NCBI GenBank assembly: GCA_036498945.1
Contig: DASYEQ010000070.1
Span: forward strand, 9,230-73,229
Length of the DNA: 64,000 nt
DNA from: JAQGMJ01 sp036498945
GTDB taxonomy: Bacteria; Pseudomonadota; Gammaproteobacteria; Burkholderiales; JAEUOS01
Direction of reading: 5' to 3'
Shown here: in pieces, positions 35,468 to 43,548 of the stretch
Numbering within the stretch: the stretch's first letter is position 1
How the letters are laid out: the number at the start of each line of letters is the position of its first letter
Notes under the pieces: model-generated
Databases searched by the model: none
What the model was told of the DNA's origin: nothing
What the model saw: the letters and a program-made list of their open reading frames with translations, nothing else
Program-made: the position numbers and the translations under genes

Positions 35468-36358
35468 ATGCCCCACGCCATCGCCGCCGACGGCGTCAAG
35501 ATTTACTTTGAGGAAACCGGCAGCGGCATCCCGGTGATTTTCGTCCACGAATTCGCCGCCGACCTGCGCAGCTACGAGACCCAGGTGCGCCATCTCTCGC
35601 GCCAGTATCGCTGCATCACCTTCAACGCGCGCGGCTATCCGCCTTCCGATGTGCCGCCTTCCTTCGAGTCGTATTCGCAGGAGAGGGCGCGCGACGATAT
35701 TCTCGCCGTGCTCGATCACCTGAAGATCGACGACGCGCACGTCGTCGGCATTTCCATGGGCGGCTTCGCGGCCCTGCATTTCGGCATGCAATATCCCAAG
35801 CGCGCGCTGTCGATTTCGGTGTGCGGCTGCGGCTACGGCGCGCAGGCCGACAAGCGTGCCCAGTTCCAGGCCGAGGTGAAGGCCACCGCGCAAAGCATGC
35901 TGGACCAGGGCATGAAGGCTGTCGCCGAGACCTACGCCATCTCCAGCACCCGCGTGCAGTTACAGAACAAGGACCCGCGCGGCTACCTCGAGATGAAGGC
36001 CCAACTGGCCGAGCATAGCGACCTGGGTTCGGCCAACACCATGCTGGGCGTGCAGGCGCGCCGCCCCTCGCTCTACGAGCTGACCGACCGCATGGCCAAG
36101 ATCACCGTGCCGACGCTGGTGGCGGTGGGCGACGAGGACGAGCCCTGCCTGGACCCGGCGCTGCTGCTCAAGCGCACCATTCCCACCGCGCAACTGGTGG
36201 TGTTCCCCGGCACCGGCCATGCGCTGAACCTGGAAGAGCCCGACATGTTCAACGCCATGCTCGACCGCTTTTTCCATCTCGTCGAGTCCGGCCGCTGGCA
36301 GCCGCGCGATCCGCGCAGCAAGGCCACCTCGATCCTTGGCGACAACAGCAAGAAATAA
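35468..36358 (+). CDS. Alpha/beta hydrolase (tandem paralogue 1)
   Basis: A 296-residue cytoplasmic alpha/beta-fold hydrolase. ATG at 35468 has AGGAG upstream and starts the conserved fold (DGVKIYFEETGSG, then VIFVHEFAADLRS with oxyanion residues). The nucleophile is Ser96 in GISMGG, the acid lies in VGDEDEP and the His in GTGHALNLEEPD. Resembles 3-oxoadipate enol-lactonase-type hydrolases but the substrate is unknown. A clear paralogue follows 56 nt downstream; both end with the same WQPRDPRSK tail. An 11-bp-armed palindrome separates them. Confidence 0.85.
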   Translation: MPHAIAADGVKIYFEETGSGIPVIFVHEFAADLRSYETQVRHLSRQYRCITFNARGYPPSDVPPSFESYSQERARDDILAVLDHLKIDDAHVVGISMGGFAALHFGMQYPKRALSISVCGCGYGAQADKRAQFQAEVKATAQSMLDQGMKAVAETYAISSTRVQLQNKDPRGYLEMKAQLAEHSDLGSANTMLGVQARRPSLYELTDRMAKITVPTLVAVGDEDEPCLDPALLLKRTIPTAQLVVFPGTGHALNLEEPDMFNAMLDRFFHLVESGRWQPRDPRSKATSILGDNSKK

Positions 36359-36362
36359 ATCG

Positions 36363-36384
36363 CGGGCACGGCGCGCCGTGCCCG
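36363..36384. terminator. Perfect GC palindrome between the paralogous hydrolases
   Basis: CGGGCACGGCG at 36363-36373 is followed at once by its exact reverse complement (36374-36384), giving a 22-bp palindrome that can fold into a stable hairpin just after the first hydrolase stop. No T tract follows, so it may be a weak terminator, an mRNA-stabilising hairpin or an operator. Confidence 0.45.
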
Positions 36385-36414
36385 GTCAATCGTTTACGAA
36401 CAAGCGGAGACAAC

Positions 36415-37302
36415 ATGCCCCACGTCACCACCCCCGACGGCGTCAAGCTTTACTACGAGGAAACCGGCAGTGGCACACCCATCGTGTTCGTGCACGAATT
36501 CGCCGGCGACTACCGTAGCTGGGAAGCGCAGGTGCGCTACTTCTCCACGCGCTATCGCTGCATCGCCTATAGCGCGCGCGGCTACCTGCCCTCGGATGTG
36601 CCGCCGACCGACGCTTCCTATTCGCAGGAATACGCGCGTGACGACGTGCTGGCGATCATGGATGGCCTCGGCATCAAGAAGGCGCACGTGGTGGGCCTGT
36701 CGATGGGCGGTTTCGCCACCCTGCATTTCGGCCTCAAGTATCCCGAGCGCGCGCTGTCGCTTTCCGTCTGCGGCTGCGGTTCCGGCGCGCACCCGGACCG
36801 GCGTGAAGCCTTCATCAAGGACTCGCAGCACAACGCCGACTTCATGCTCAAAGAGGGCATGAAGCGCTTCTCCGAAACCTATGGCCTTTCCGCCACCCGC
36901 GTGCAGTTGCAGAACAAGAACCCGCGCGGCTTCGCCGATTTTCAGCGCTACCTCGGCGAGCACGACGCTACCGGCTCGGCCAATACCATGCGCGGCTACC
37001 AGTCGCGCCGCCCGGGCTTGTATGACCTGATGGACCAGCTGAAGACCATCCAGGTGCCCATGCTGGTGGCCACCGGCGATGAAGACGAAGCGTGCATCGA
37101 GCCCTCGGTCATGCTCAAGCGCCTCATCCCCAGTGCTTCGCTGGTGGTGTTCCCCGCCTCCGGCCACCTGATCAACCTCGAGCAGCCTGATCTCTTCAAT
37201 GCCACCATCGATCGCTTCATCGACCTGGTCGAGTCCGGCCGCTGGCAGCCGCGCGACCCGCGCAGCAAGTCCGCCATGCTGGAACGTGACCTGCGCCGGT
37301 AA
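36415..37302 (+). CDS. Alpha/beta hydrolase (tandem paralogue 2)
   Basis: A 295-residue alpha/beta hydrolase, plainly a duplicate of the gene before it: DGVKLYYEETGSG, FVHEFAGD, nucleophile Ser96 in GLSMGG, acid in TGDEDEA, His in ASGHLINLEQPD and the same WQPRDPRSK tail. By eye over half the residues agree. A GCGGAGA ribosome site precedes the ATG. It ends 42 nt before the promoter of the retron ncRNA, which has the same orientation; read-through from here would also reach the reverse transcriptase. Substrate unknown. Confidence 0.85.
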   Translation: MPHVTTPDGVKLYYEETGSGTPIVFVHEFAGDYRSWEAQVRYFSTRYRCIAYSARGYLPSDVPPTDASYSQEYARDDVLAIMDGLGIKKAHVVGLSMGGFATLHFGLKYPERALSLSVCGCGSGAHPDRREAFIKDSQHNADFMLKEGMKRFSETYGLSATRVQLQNKNPRGFADFQRYLGEHDATGSANTMRGYQSRRPGLYDLMDQLKTIQVPMLVATGDEDEACIEPSVMLKRLIPSASLVVFPASGHLINLEQPDLFNATIDRFIDLVESGRWQPRDPRSKSAMLERDLRR

Positions 37303-37343
37303 CGCTCGCTGTTGCGCGCACGCGTCGCCGCCCGTGCGTGCAA

Positions 37344-37372
37344 TTGACGCGATGGGGCGCTTCACGTAGTCT
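37344..37372 (+). promoter_or_regulatory. Sigma-70 promoter for the retron transcript
   Basis: TTGACG (37344-37349) and TAGTCT (37367-37372) are separated by exactly 17 nt. Transcription would start about 37379-37380, a few bases before the a1 repeat at 37385, which is where a retron ncRNA transcript is expected to begin. In this GC-rich context such a match is unlikely to be idle, but it has not been tested. Confidence 0.55.
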
Positions 37373-37384
37373 CGTCCGGCGGTT

Positions 37385-37545
37385 GCCTTGCCCAAGCGAA
37401 GCGCGGTTTCAGTGCAGTGACGAAATCCGCTTTCCGCGGGGTTACCCCGCGGCATCGTTTGCAGCAGGCCATTCCTTTGCGTGTGCGGCAATACCCCCTC
37501 CAGGGTATCGGGCGCACACGCCTCACCCGTCTGGTTGGGCAGGGC
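37385..37545 (+). ncRNA. Retron msr-msd noncoding RNA
   Basis: The template/primer RNA of a retron. The ends pair: a1 GCCTTGCCCAA (37385-37395) with a2 TTGGGCAGGGC (37535-37545), 11 bp with one G-U. Directly after a1 comes AGCGA, matching the branch-guanosine context AGC of known retrons, so G37396 is the likely branch point. The msr part has a hairpin at 37399-37432 (12 pairs with small bulges) and a perfect 8-bp hairpin CCGCGGGG-TTA-CCCCGCGG at 37434-37452. The msd part is a long hairpin at 37479-37521: 9 bp, an internal loop, then ATACCC/GGGTAT around a 6-nt loop. The reverse-transcriptase gene starts 60 nt after a2. Boundaries of the reverse-transcribed DNA are not determined. Confidence 0.72.
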
Positions 37546-37604
37546 GCCGCCTTCGTGCCGCAAGAGCAACAACAACAGTCCAGCCAAGAGGCGCCGACCG
37601 CAAC

Positions 37605-38981
37605 GTGAAACCGCATTCCGAATCCCGGCGTATCGCCCGCGGCCTGGCCAATGCACTGGCCGCCAGCGGCGACGATCGCGCGCAGGCACGCGAGCATCTG
37701 GCGCAGGCCCTGGGCCGCGACCAGCGCTGGCTCTCCACGGTGCAGCGCGCGGTGCGCCAGCGCTTCGGCGCCTACGGCGGCGCGGCCCTGGCGCGGCGCC
37801 ACGCGGAGCTGTGCGAATTCATCGCGACTCGCCCCGCGCTGCTGGCTGCCTTCGACAACATTCGCGAACCCCCGCGCCTGGCCGGCTACTTCACCTTCCA
37901 TGCGACGATGGGCGCGGCCCCGCTATCCATGGGCGGCATCGCGGCGCCGGCGCTGGCGACGCCGGCCGAACTGGCGCGCTGGCTCGGCCTGACGACGGAC
38001 GAACTCGATTGGTTCGCCGGCGTACGCGTGCGCGACGGCCGGCGCCTGGCCGAGCCGCTGAATCACTATCGCTATCTCTGGGTGCCGAAGGCCAGCGGCG
38101 GTATGCGCCTGCTGGAGATTCCCAAGCGCCGCCTGGCGGCGATGCAGCGGCGCATCCTCGACGGTATCCTCTACTTCGTGCCGCCGCACGAGGCCGCGCA
38201 CGGCTTTCGCCCGCGCCGCTCCGCGCTCACGCATGCCGCCGGGCATGTCGGCAAGGAGGCGGTGCTGCGCATGGACCTGCGCGACTTCTTCGTCAGCGTG
38301 CGGGCGAGCCGGGCGCATGCGCTATTCGCCAGCCTGGGCTACCCCGCGCCGGTGGCGCGCCTGCTCACCGGCCTCACCTGCCACATCACGCCCAAGGCGG
38401 TGCTGCGCGAGCGCATCTCGGCCAATGCCGCGGGCTACGACCCGGCGGCCTGGCGCGTGTGGTCGGCGTGGTTTTCTCCCCACCTGCCGCAGGGCGCGCC
38501 GTCCTCGCCGGCGCTGGCCAACCTCTGCGCCTTCAATCTCGACCTGCGCCTCGGCACCCTGGCGGCCGATGCCGGCGTGCACTACACCCGCTATGCCGAC
38601 GACCTGGCATTCTCCGGCGAACGCGCGCTGGCGCGCGGCGTGGAAAGCTTCAAGCGCACGGTCGCCGTCATTGCCGCCGGCGAAGGCTTCGCCGTCAACA
38701 CCCGCAAGACCCATCTGATGCTGCGCAGCCAGCGTCAACAGCTGACCGGCGTGGTGGTCAACGCCCGCCCCAACGTGCGGCGCACCGACTACGACGAACT
38801 CAAGGCCATCCTGCACAACTGCGTGCGCCACGGCCCGGTGAGCCAGAACCGCGCCGGCCTGCCGGATTTCCGTGCCCACCTCGCCGGGCGCATCACCCAT
38901 ATATGCACGCTCAACCCGGTGCGCGGTGTCCGTCTTGCCGCGGCGTTTGATGCCATTGCGTGGCCGGAACAGGGCGTTTAA
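37605..38981 (+). CDS. Retron-type reverse transcriptase
   Basis: RNA-directed DNA polymerase that would make msDNA from the adjacent ncRNA, primed from a 2'-OH. 458 residues from GTG 37605 (AAGAGG upstream); the frame stays open further upstream across the ncRNA, but there is no ATG there and that stretch is better explained as msr-msd. Residues 1-about 150 are an N-terminal extension; LARWLGLTTDELDWFAG and the fingers follow. Retron signatures: HGFRPRRS, HAAGH (210-214; variant of NAxxH), catalytic Asp224 in RMDLRDFF, QGAPSSPALANL, YADD at 330-333, and LTG (380-382; variant of VTG) before VVVNARP. Length and extension resemble myxobacterial retron RTs. No intron-maturase domain. Codon use is like the neighbours. 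Confidence 0.9.
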   Translation: MKPHSESRRIARGLANALAASGDDRAQAREHLAQALGRDQRWLSTVQRAVRQRFGAYGGAALARRHAELCEFIATRPALLAAFDNIREPPRLAGYFTFHATMGAAPLSMGGIAAPALATPAELARWLGLTTDELDWFAGVRVRDGRRLAEPLNHYRYLWVPKASGGMRLLEIPKRRLAAMQRRILDGILYFVPPHEAAHGFRPRRSALTHAAGHVGKEAVLRMDLRDFFVSVRASRAHALFASLGYPAPVARLLTGLTCHITPKAVLRERISANAAGYDPAAWRVWSAWFSPHLPQGAPSSPALANLCAFNLDLRLGTLAADAGVHYTRYADDLAFSGERALARGVESFKRTVAVIAAGEGFAVNTRKTHLMLRSQRQQLTGVVVNARPNVRRTDYDELKAILHNCVRHGPVSQNRAGLPDFRAHLAGRITHICTLNPVRGVRLAAAFDAIAWPEQGV

Positions 38982-39062
38982 GGAGCGGTTACAATCGTCG
39001 GTCACGCTCCCGCAGGCAGCCTCGGAAGCGACTGTCCGCAACGCCTATCCAGAACCGAGACC

Positions 39063-40265
39063 ATGCCCCGTCTAAGCCAACGCTCCTCCTCCCTCGGCAC
39101 CGAAAACGCCTTCGTGGTACTGGCCGAAGTCACCGAACTGATGCGCCAGGGGAAGGACATCATCTCCTTTTGCATCGGCCAACCAGACTTCCCGACCCCG
39201 GCCAATATCCAGGACGCCGCCGTCAAGGCGATCCGCGACGGCAAGCACGGCTACACGCCCTCGGCCGGCATTCCCGAACTGCGTGAGGCGATTGCCAAGG
39301 AAGTCAACCGCATGCGCGGGCTCAACGTGTCGGCGGACGACGTGGTGGTGGGCTCGGGCGCCAAGCCCTTCATCGCCTACGCCATCCTCTCCACCACTGA
39401 CTTCGGCAGCGGCGACGAGGTGATCTACCCCAACCCCGGCTTCCCGATCTACGAATCGCAGATCGTCGCCAACGGCGCCGTGCCGGTACCCCTGGGCCTG
39501 AAGGAAGCGCGCAAATTCGCTTTCGACCCGGCCGAACTCGAAGCCAAGATCACGCCGAAGACGCGCCTGTTGATCCTCAACACGCCGCACAATCCCACCG
39601 GCGGCTCGCTCTCGGCGCAGGATTTGAACGACATCGCCGACATCATGCGCCGCCACCCGGACGTGTGGATCTACGCCGACGAAATCTACTCGCGCCTGAT
39701 CTATGACGGCAAGTTCCAGTCGATCGCCGCGCTGCCCGGCATGCTGGAGCGCACCATCATCTCCGACGGCGCCTCGAAGACCTGGGCGATGACCGGCTGG
39801 CGCATCGGCTACGCCGTCAACAAGACGCTGGCACCGGTGTTCACGCGCTGGGTCACCAACACCGAATCCTGCGCCTCGCACATCAGCCAGTGGGCCGCGG
39901 TGGAAGCGCTGAACGGCCCGCAGGACGCGGCCGAGATGATGAAAAAGAGCTTCCATGAGCGCCGCGACCTGATCGTGGGTCTGCTCAACAAGGTGCCGGG
40001 CATCTCCTGCCTGGTTCCCGGCGGCGCCTTCTACGCCTGGCCCAACGTCACCGAGGCCTGCAAGATGACCGGCTGCGCCGATTCGGAAGAATTCCGCAAG
40101 AAGCTGCTGAACGAGGCCGGCGTCGCCGTGCTGGCCGACATCCACTTCGGCGCGCGCGTGCCGGGCGAAGGTCAGCACATCCGCTTTTCCTACGCCGCCT
40201 CGAACCAGGCGATCAGGGACGGCGTGGCGCGCATCGCCGACTGGATCAAGAAGAATTCCAAGTAA
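39063..40265 (+). CDS. PLP-dependent class I/II aminotransferase (aspartate aminotransferase-like)
   Basis: A 400-residue fold-type I aminotransferase. The PLP lysine is in SDGASKTWAMTGWRIGY, the cofactor Asp/Tyr in YADEIYSRLIYDG, the NPHNPTGG-like motif reads LNTPHNPTGGSLS, and the C-terminal carboxylate-binding Arg lies in HIRFSYAASNQ. Best described as an aspartate/aromatic-type aminotransferase, with broad specificity possible. It begins 81 nt after the reverse transcriptase and is a metabolic gene rather than an obvious retron effector. Confidence 0.88.
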   Translation: MPRLSQRSSSLGTENAFVVLAEVTELMRQGKDIISFCIGQPDFPTPANIQDAAVKAIRDGKHGYTPSAGIPELREAIAKEVNRMRGLNVSADDVVVGSGAKPFIAYAILSTTDFGSGDEVIYPNPGFPIYESQIVANGAVPVPLGLKEARKFAFDPAELEAKITPKTRLLILNTPHNPTGGSLSAQDLNDIADIMRRHPDVWIYADEIYSRLIYDGKFQSIAALPGMLERTIISDGASKTWAMTGWRIGYAVNKTLAPVFTRWVTNTESCASHISQWAAVEALNGPQDAAEMMKKSFHERRDLIVGLLNKVPGISCLVPGGAFYAWPNVTEACKMTGCADSEEFRKKLLNEAGVAVLADIHFGARVPGEGQHIRFSYAASNQAIRDGVARIADWIKKNSK

Positions 40266-40297
40266 GAAACGGCTGTATGCCGAAAGAGAGGGCTGCC

Positions 40298-40732
40298 ATG
40301 AAATCCGTTCCGCAAGTGTTGTTCCGCTGCCTGTTCGCGCTGCTGCTGGTGTGCGCCGCCGCGCCGGCGGCCTGGGCGCAAGCGACGCCGAAGACCCGCG
40401 TGGTGTTCCAGGTCAGCGACGCCGATCCGGCGAAGTGGAACCTGACGCTCAACAACGTGAAGAACGTGCAGGCCGATCTTGGTGCGCAGAATGTGGAAAT
40501 CGAAGTCGTTGCCTACGGGCCCGGCATCGGCTTTCTCAAGCTGGAGTCGGTCGCCGGTGAGCGTGTGCGCGAGGTATTGGGCCATGGCGTTTCGGTGGCG
40601 GCCTGCGAGAACACCATGCACAACCAGAAGCTGACCAAGCAGGACATGCTACCGGGCATCAGCTACGTGCCGGCGGGCGTGGTCGAACTGATCAAGCGCC
40701 AGCAGCAGGGCTGGGCCTACATCCGCCCCTGA
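40298..40732 (+). CDS. Exported DsrE-like protein
   Basis: A 144-residue protein. ATG at 40298 has GAGAGGG upstream and gives a signal peptide (hydrophobic LFRCLFALLLVCAAAPAAWA). The mature domain has the DsrE/DsrF-like fold pattern: RVVFQVSDADPAKWNLTLNNVKNVQADLG, then VVAYGPGIGFLKLES and a conserved Cys in VAACENTMHNQ. DsrE-like periplasmic proteins are commonly linked to sulfur or redox chemistry but the role is not established. It follows the aminotransferase by 32 nt. Confidence 0.72.
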   Translation: MKSVPQVLFRCLFALLLVCAAAPAAWAQATPKTRVVFQVSDADPAKWNLTLNNVKNVQADLGAQNVEIEVVAYGPGIGFLKLESVAGERVREVLGHGVSVAACENTMHNQKLTKQDMLPGISYVPAGVVELIKRQQQGWAYIRP

Positions 40733-40808
40733 CCCTTTGCCGTGCGTCATTCCCTTGCTCCGCGATGCGGATGTCCGGTCCGTCTTCGCAGCGCCGCAGG
40801 CTTCCCGC

Positions 40809-42059
40809 ATGATCAGCCTGGCTGACGTGCCGCTTGAATTTGTCTTCTTTGCCCTGGTGCTGCTGGGAGTGGCGGTGTTTCACCGTCACACCTTGGCGGT
40901 GGCGCTCGTCGGCCTCGCGGTAGTGACGCTCTACAAGCTGGTGTTCACCGGCTTCAGGGAAGGCGGCCTGCTGCCGCATTTCGCGCACGAATGGGTGACG
41001 CTGGCCAACCTGCTTGGCCTGCTGCTGGGCTTCGCACTGCTTTCGCGACATTTCGAGGACAGCCGCTTTCCGCTGCTCCTGCCGCGTTTCCTGCCGGATG
41101 ACTGGAAGGGCGCCTTCGTCTTGCTGGTCCTGGTGTTCGTGCTGTCCGCTTTTCTCGACAACATCGCCGCGGCGCTGATCGGCGGCACGATCGCCCATGT
41201 GGTGTTTCGCGGGCGGGTGCATATCGGCTATCTCGCGGCGATTGTTGCCGCCGCCAATGGCGGCGGCTCGGGCAGCGTGGTGGGTGATACCACCACCACC
41301 ATGATGTGGATCGCGGGTGTCAACCCCCTGCACGTGCTCGACGCGTATTTCGCCGCTGTCGTCGCGCTGGCGATCTTTGGCGTGATCGCGGCGCGCCAGC
41401 AGCACGCCTTTCACCCGATCGACAAGGACGAACCCGCAGGCCTGACTGTCGACTGGGGCCGCGTTGGCGTCGTCGGCTTCATCCTGGTCGCCGCGGTGGC
41501 GGTCAATGTCGTCGCCAACATGCATTACCGCGAAGTGCTGGACCGCTTTCCGGTCATCGGCGTCGCGGTGTGGGTGGCGCTGCTGCTGGCCGCGCCGGTG
41601 CGTGCGCCGGCCTGGAGCGTGCTGCCGGGAGCGTTGCGGGGATCGGTATTCCTGCTGTCGCTGGTGGCGATCGCCTCGATGATGCCGGTCGAGCGCCTGC
41701 CGCAAGCCTCCTGGCAAACCGCGCTGGGCCTGGGTTTTTTGTCCTCGGTGTTCGACAACATTCCGCTGACCGCGCTGGCGCTCAAGCAAGGTGGCTACGA
41801 CTGGGGACTCCTGGCCTACTCGGTCGGCTTCGGCGGATCGATGGTCTGGTTCGGCTCTTCCGCCGGCGTGGGGCTGGCCAACATGTACCCGGAAGCCAAG
41901 TCGGTGCTGGTCTGGGTGCGTCACGGCTGGCACGTGATCCTCGCCTATGCTGTCGGGTTTTTCGCGGCGCTTGCCCTGCACGGCTGGGAACCGGATGCGC
42001 CGCCCGGAAAAGTGTCCGGCACGGGCCGCATGTTCGCCGTGAGCGTCCTCCGTCCGTAA
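40809..42059 (+). CDS. Ion transporter of the citrate/arsenite/NhaD superfamily
   Basis: A 416-residue polytopic inner-membrane protein with about ten to twelve helices. Two related half-signatures are visible: FLDNIAAALIGGTIA in the first half and SSVFDNIPLTALAL in the second, the DN-containing re-entrant elements typical of the IT superfamily, with GGSGSVVGDTTTTMMW between. ATG at 40809 is chosen since an in-frame TTG at 40737 only adds a non-hydrophobic tail. Could move Na+/H+, citrate or another anion; substrate unassigned. Confidence 0.75.
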   Translation: MISLADVPLEFVFFALVLLGVAVFHRHTLAVALVGLAVVTLYKLVFTGFREGGLLPHFAHEWVTLANLLGLLLGFALLSRHFEDSRFPLLLPRFLPDDWKGAFVLLVLVFVLSAFLDNIAAALIGGTIAHVVFRGRVHIGYLAAIVAAANGGGSGSVVGDTTTTMMWIAGVNPLHVLDAYFAAVVALAIFGVIAARQQHAFHPIDKDEPAGLTVDWGRVGVVGFILVAAVAVNVVANMHYREVLDRFPVIGVAVWVALLLAAPVRAPAWSVLPGALRGSVFLLSLVAIASMMPVERLPQASWQTALGLGFLSSVFDNIPLTALALKQGGYDWGLLAYSVGFGGSMVWFGSSAGVGLANMYPEAKSVLVWVRHGWHVILAYAVGFFAALALHGWEPDAPPGKVSGTGRMFAVSVLRP

Positions 42060-42166
42060 TCCACGGATGGCGATGCGTTACCGGTATACATCGCATAAGT
42101 GCGACCTGAAACCGCGCCGCCTTTGAATTTTCAGAGGGAAAGGTCGCCTGCTGTGCGCCGCGCGGT

Positions 42167-42191
42167 CATCCGCGCGTGAAACGCGCGGATG
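42167..42191. terminator. Stable hairpin upstream of the LVIVD gene
   Basis: A perfect 11-bp stem CATCCGCGCGT / ACGCGCGGATG with a GAA loop, followed 15 nt later by a run of seven Ts. It may end transcripts from the upstream transporter gene. The rest of the 226-nt gap shows nothing else I can name. Confidence 0.5.
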
Positions 42192-42285
42192 TTAGACTCG
42201 CAGCCGGTTTTTTTGATGCGCGCTTTCGGCACGCAGGTTTTGTGGCGTCGTCTCGCCAAGAAGGCACGCCCGTAACGGAGATTCC

Positions 42286-43533
42286 ATGACTGTCCTGGCC
42301 CACCCCGGCGCGCAAGCCGGCAATACGCTTTCCCTCAACATGAAGCTTCTGGCCCATCACGAGCTTGATGGCTTCGGCGGCATCGGCGAAGGCATGGCGC
42401 TGCAAAAGACCAAGGATGGCCGGCGCATCCTGTGGATGGCCCACGAGTCGGCGCCGAAGAATTTCACCGGCATCGACGTCACCGATCCGAAAGCGCCGAA
42501 GATGGTGGTGCAGACCGAGCTGCCGCACGCCAAGGTGCGCTCCAACTCGCTCGACGTGGTCGGCGACCTGATGGTCGTGGCCTACCAGACCCAGCAGGTG
42601 GGCATGCAGCCGGCCGGCATCGACCTGTTCGACATCTCCAATCCCGAGTCGCCCAAGCTGCTCTCGCATCTCGACCGCTCCGGCCCGCATTCGCGCGGCG
42701 TGCATTGCGTGTGGTTCGTCGATGGCGAATACGTGCACATGTCTTCCGGCGCCGCCGATTTCGAGCCGCATAACCCGCTCGACGACCAGATCTACCAGAT
42801 CATCGACGTGCGCGACCCGAAGAACCCCAAGGAAGTCGGCCGCTGGTGGTACCCCGGCACGCGCAAGGGCGATGCCGAGCCGCAGCCCAAGCGCCTGGAA
42901 AAGAAATTCGACTGCGGCTTCCGCGCCCACAACACCAACGTCTTCCCGCAGCGCGCTGACCGCGCCTATTGCGGCTGGCTCGACGGCGGCGCGGTGATCC
43001 TCGACATCGCCGACAAGAGCAAGCCCAAGATGGTCGCCAACTGGCGCTACTCGCCGCCCTTCAACGGCTTTTGCCACACCGTGCTGCCGATGTTCTCCAA
43101 GAACCTCTTGGTGGTGTCGGATGAGTGCGTGCAGGACGGCGGCAACGATTGGCCCAAGCTGGTATGGATGGTCGACGCGCGCGACGAATCCAATCTCGTG
43201 CCCATCGGCACCTTCCCGATGCCGCCGGTGGCGGCCTTCGGCAAGCGCGGCGGACGCTACGGCGCGCACAACATGCACGAGAACCTCCCCGTCTCGACCT
43301 CCTTCCAGTCGGAAGACCTGATCTTCGGCACTTTCTTCAACGGCGGCGTGCGGGTGTACAACATCGCCAATCCGTTCCAGCCGGAAGAGGTGGCCTACTT
43401 CGTTCCCGGCGCGCCCCCGACGTCGCCCGCCGGTGCGATCCAGATCAACGACGTGTATGTCGACGAGAACCGCACCATCTACGCGGCCGACCGCTTCGGC
43501 GGCGGCCTGTACGTGCTGGAGCTCACCCTCTAA
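42286..43533 (+). CDS. LVIVD-repeat beta-propeller protein
   Basis: A 415-residue protein with no signal peptide, so probably cytoplasmic. It is built of blades of the LVIVD type: GIDVTDPKAPKMV, GIDLFDISNPESPKLL, QIIDVRDPKNPKEVG, VILDIADKSKPKMV and VRVYNIANPFQPEEVA. Several conserved His/Cys (for example DCGFRAHNTN, NGFCHTVLP, NMHENLP) could bind a metal. Enzymatic function unknown. A CobW-type GTPase follows 15 nt downstream and may load a metal onto it. Confidence 0.78.
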   Translation: MTVLAHPGAQAGNTLSLNMKLLAHHELDGFGGIGEGMALQKTKDGRRILWMAHESAPKNFTGIDVTDPKAPKMVVQTELPHAKVRSNSLDVVGDLMVVAYQTQQVGMQPAGIDLFDISNPESPKLLSHLDRSGPHSRGVHCVWFVDGEYVHMSSGAADFEPHNPLDDQIYQIIDVRDPKNPKEVGRWWYPGTRKGDAEPQPKRLEKKFDCGFRAHNTNVFPQRADRAYCGWLDGGAVILDIADKSKPKMVANWRYSPPFNGFCHTVLPMFSKNLLVVSDECVQDGGNDWPKLVWMVDARDESNLVPIGTFPMPPVAAFGKRGGRYGAHNMHENLPVSTSFQSEDLIFGTFFNGGVRVYNIANPFQPEEVAYFVPGAPPTSPAGAIQINDVYVDENRTIYAADRFGGGLYVLELTL

Positions 43534-43548
43534 GGTGAGGAGCGTGCC

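Noticed and set aside
37338..37604. In-frame upstream extension of the reverse transcriptase
   Set aside because: The translated stretch has no homology and runs through the paired msr-msd structure; the RT start at 37605 is more consistent with retron layout.
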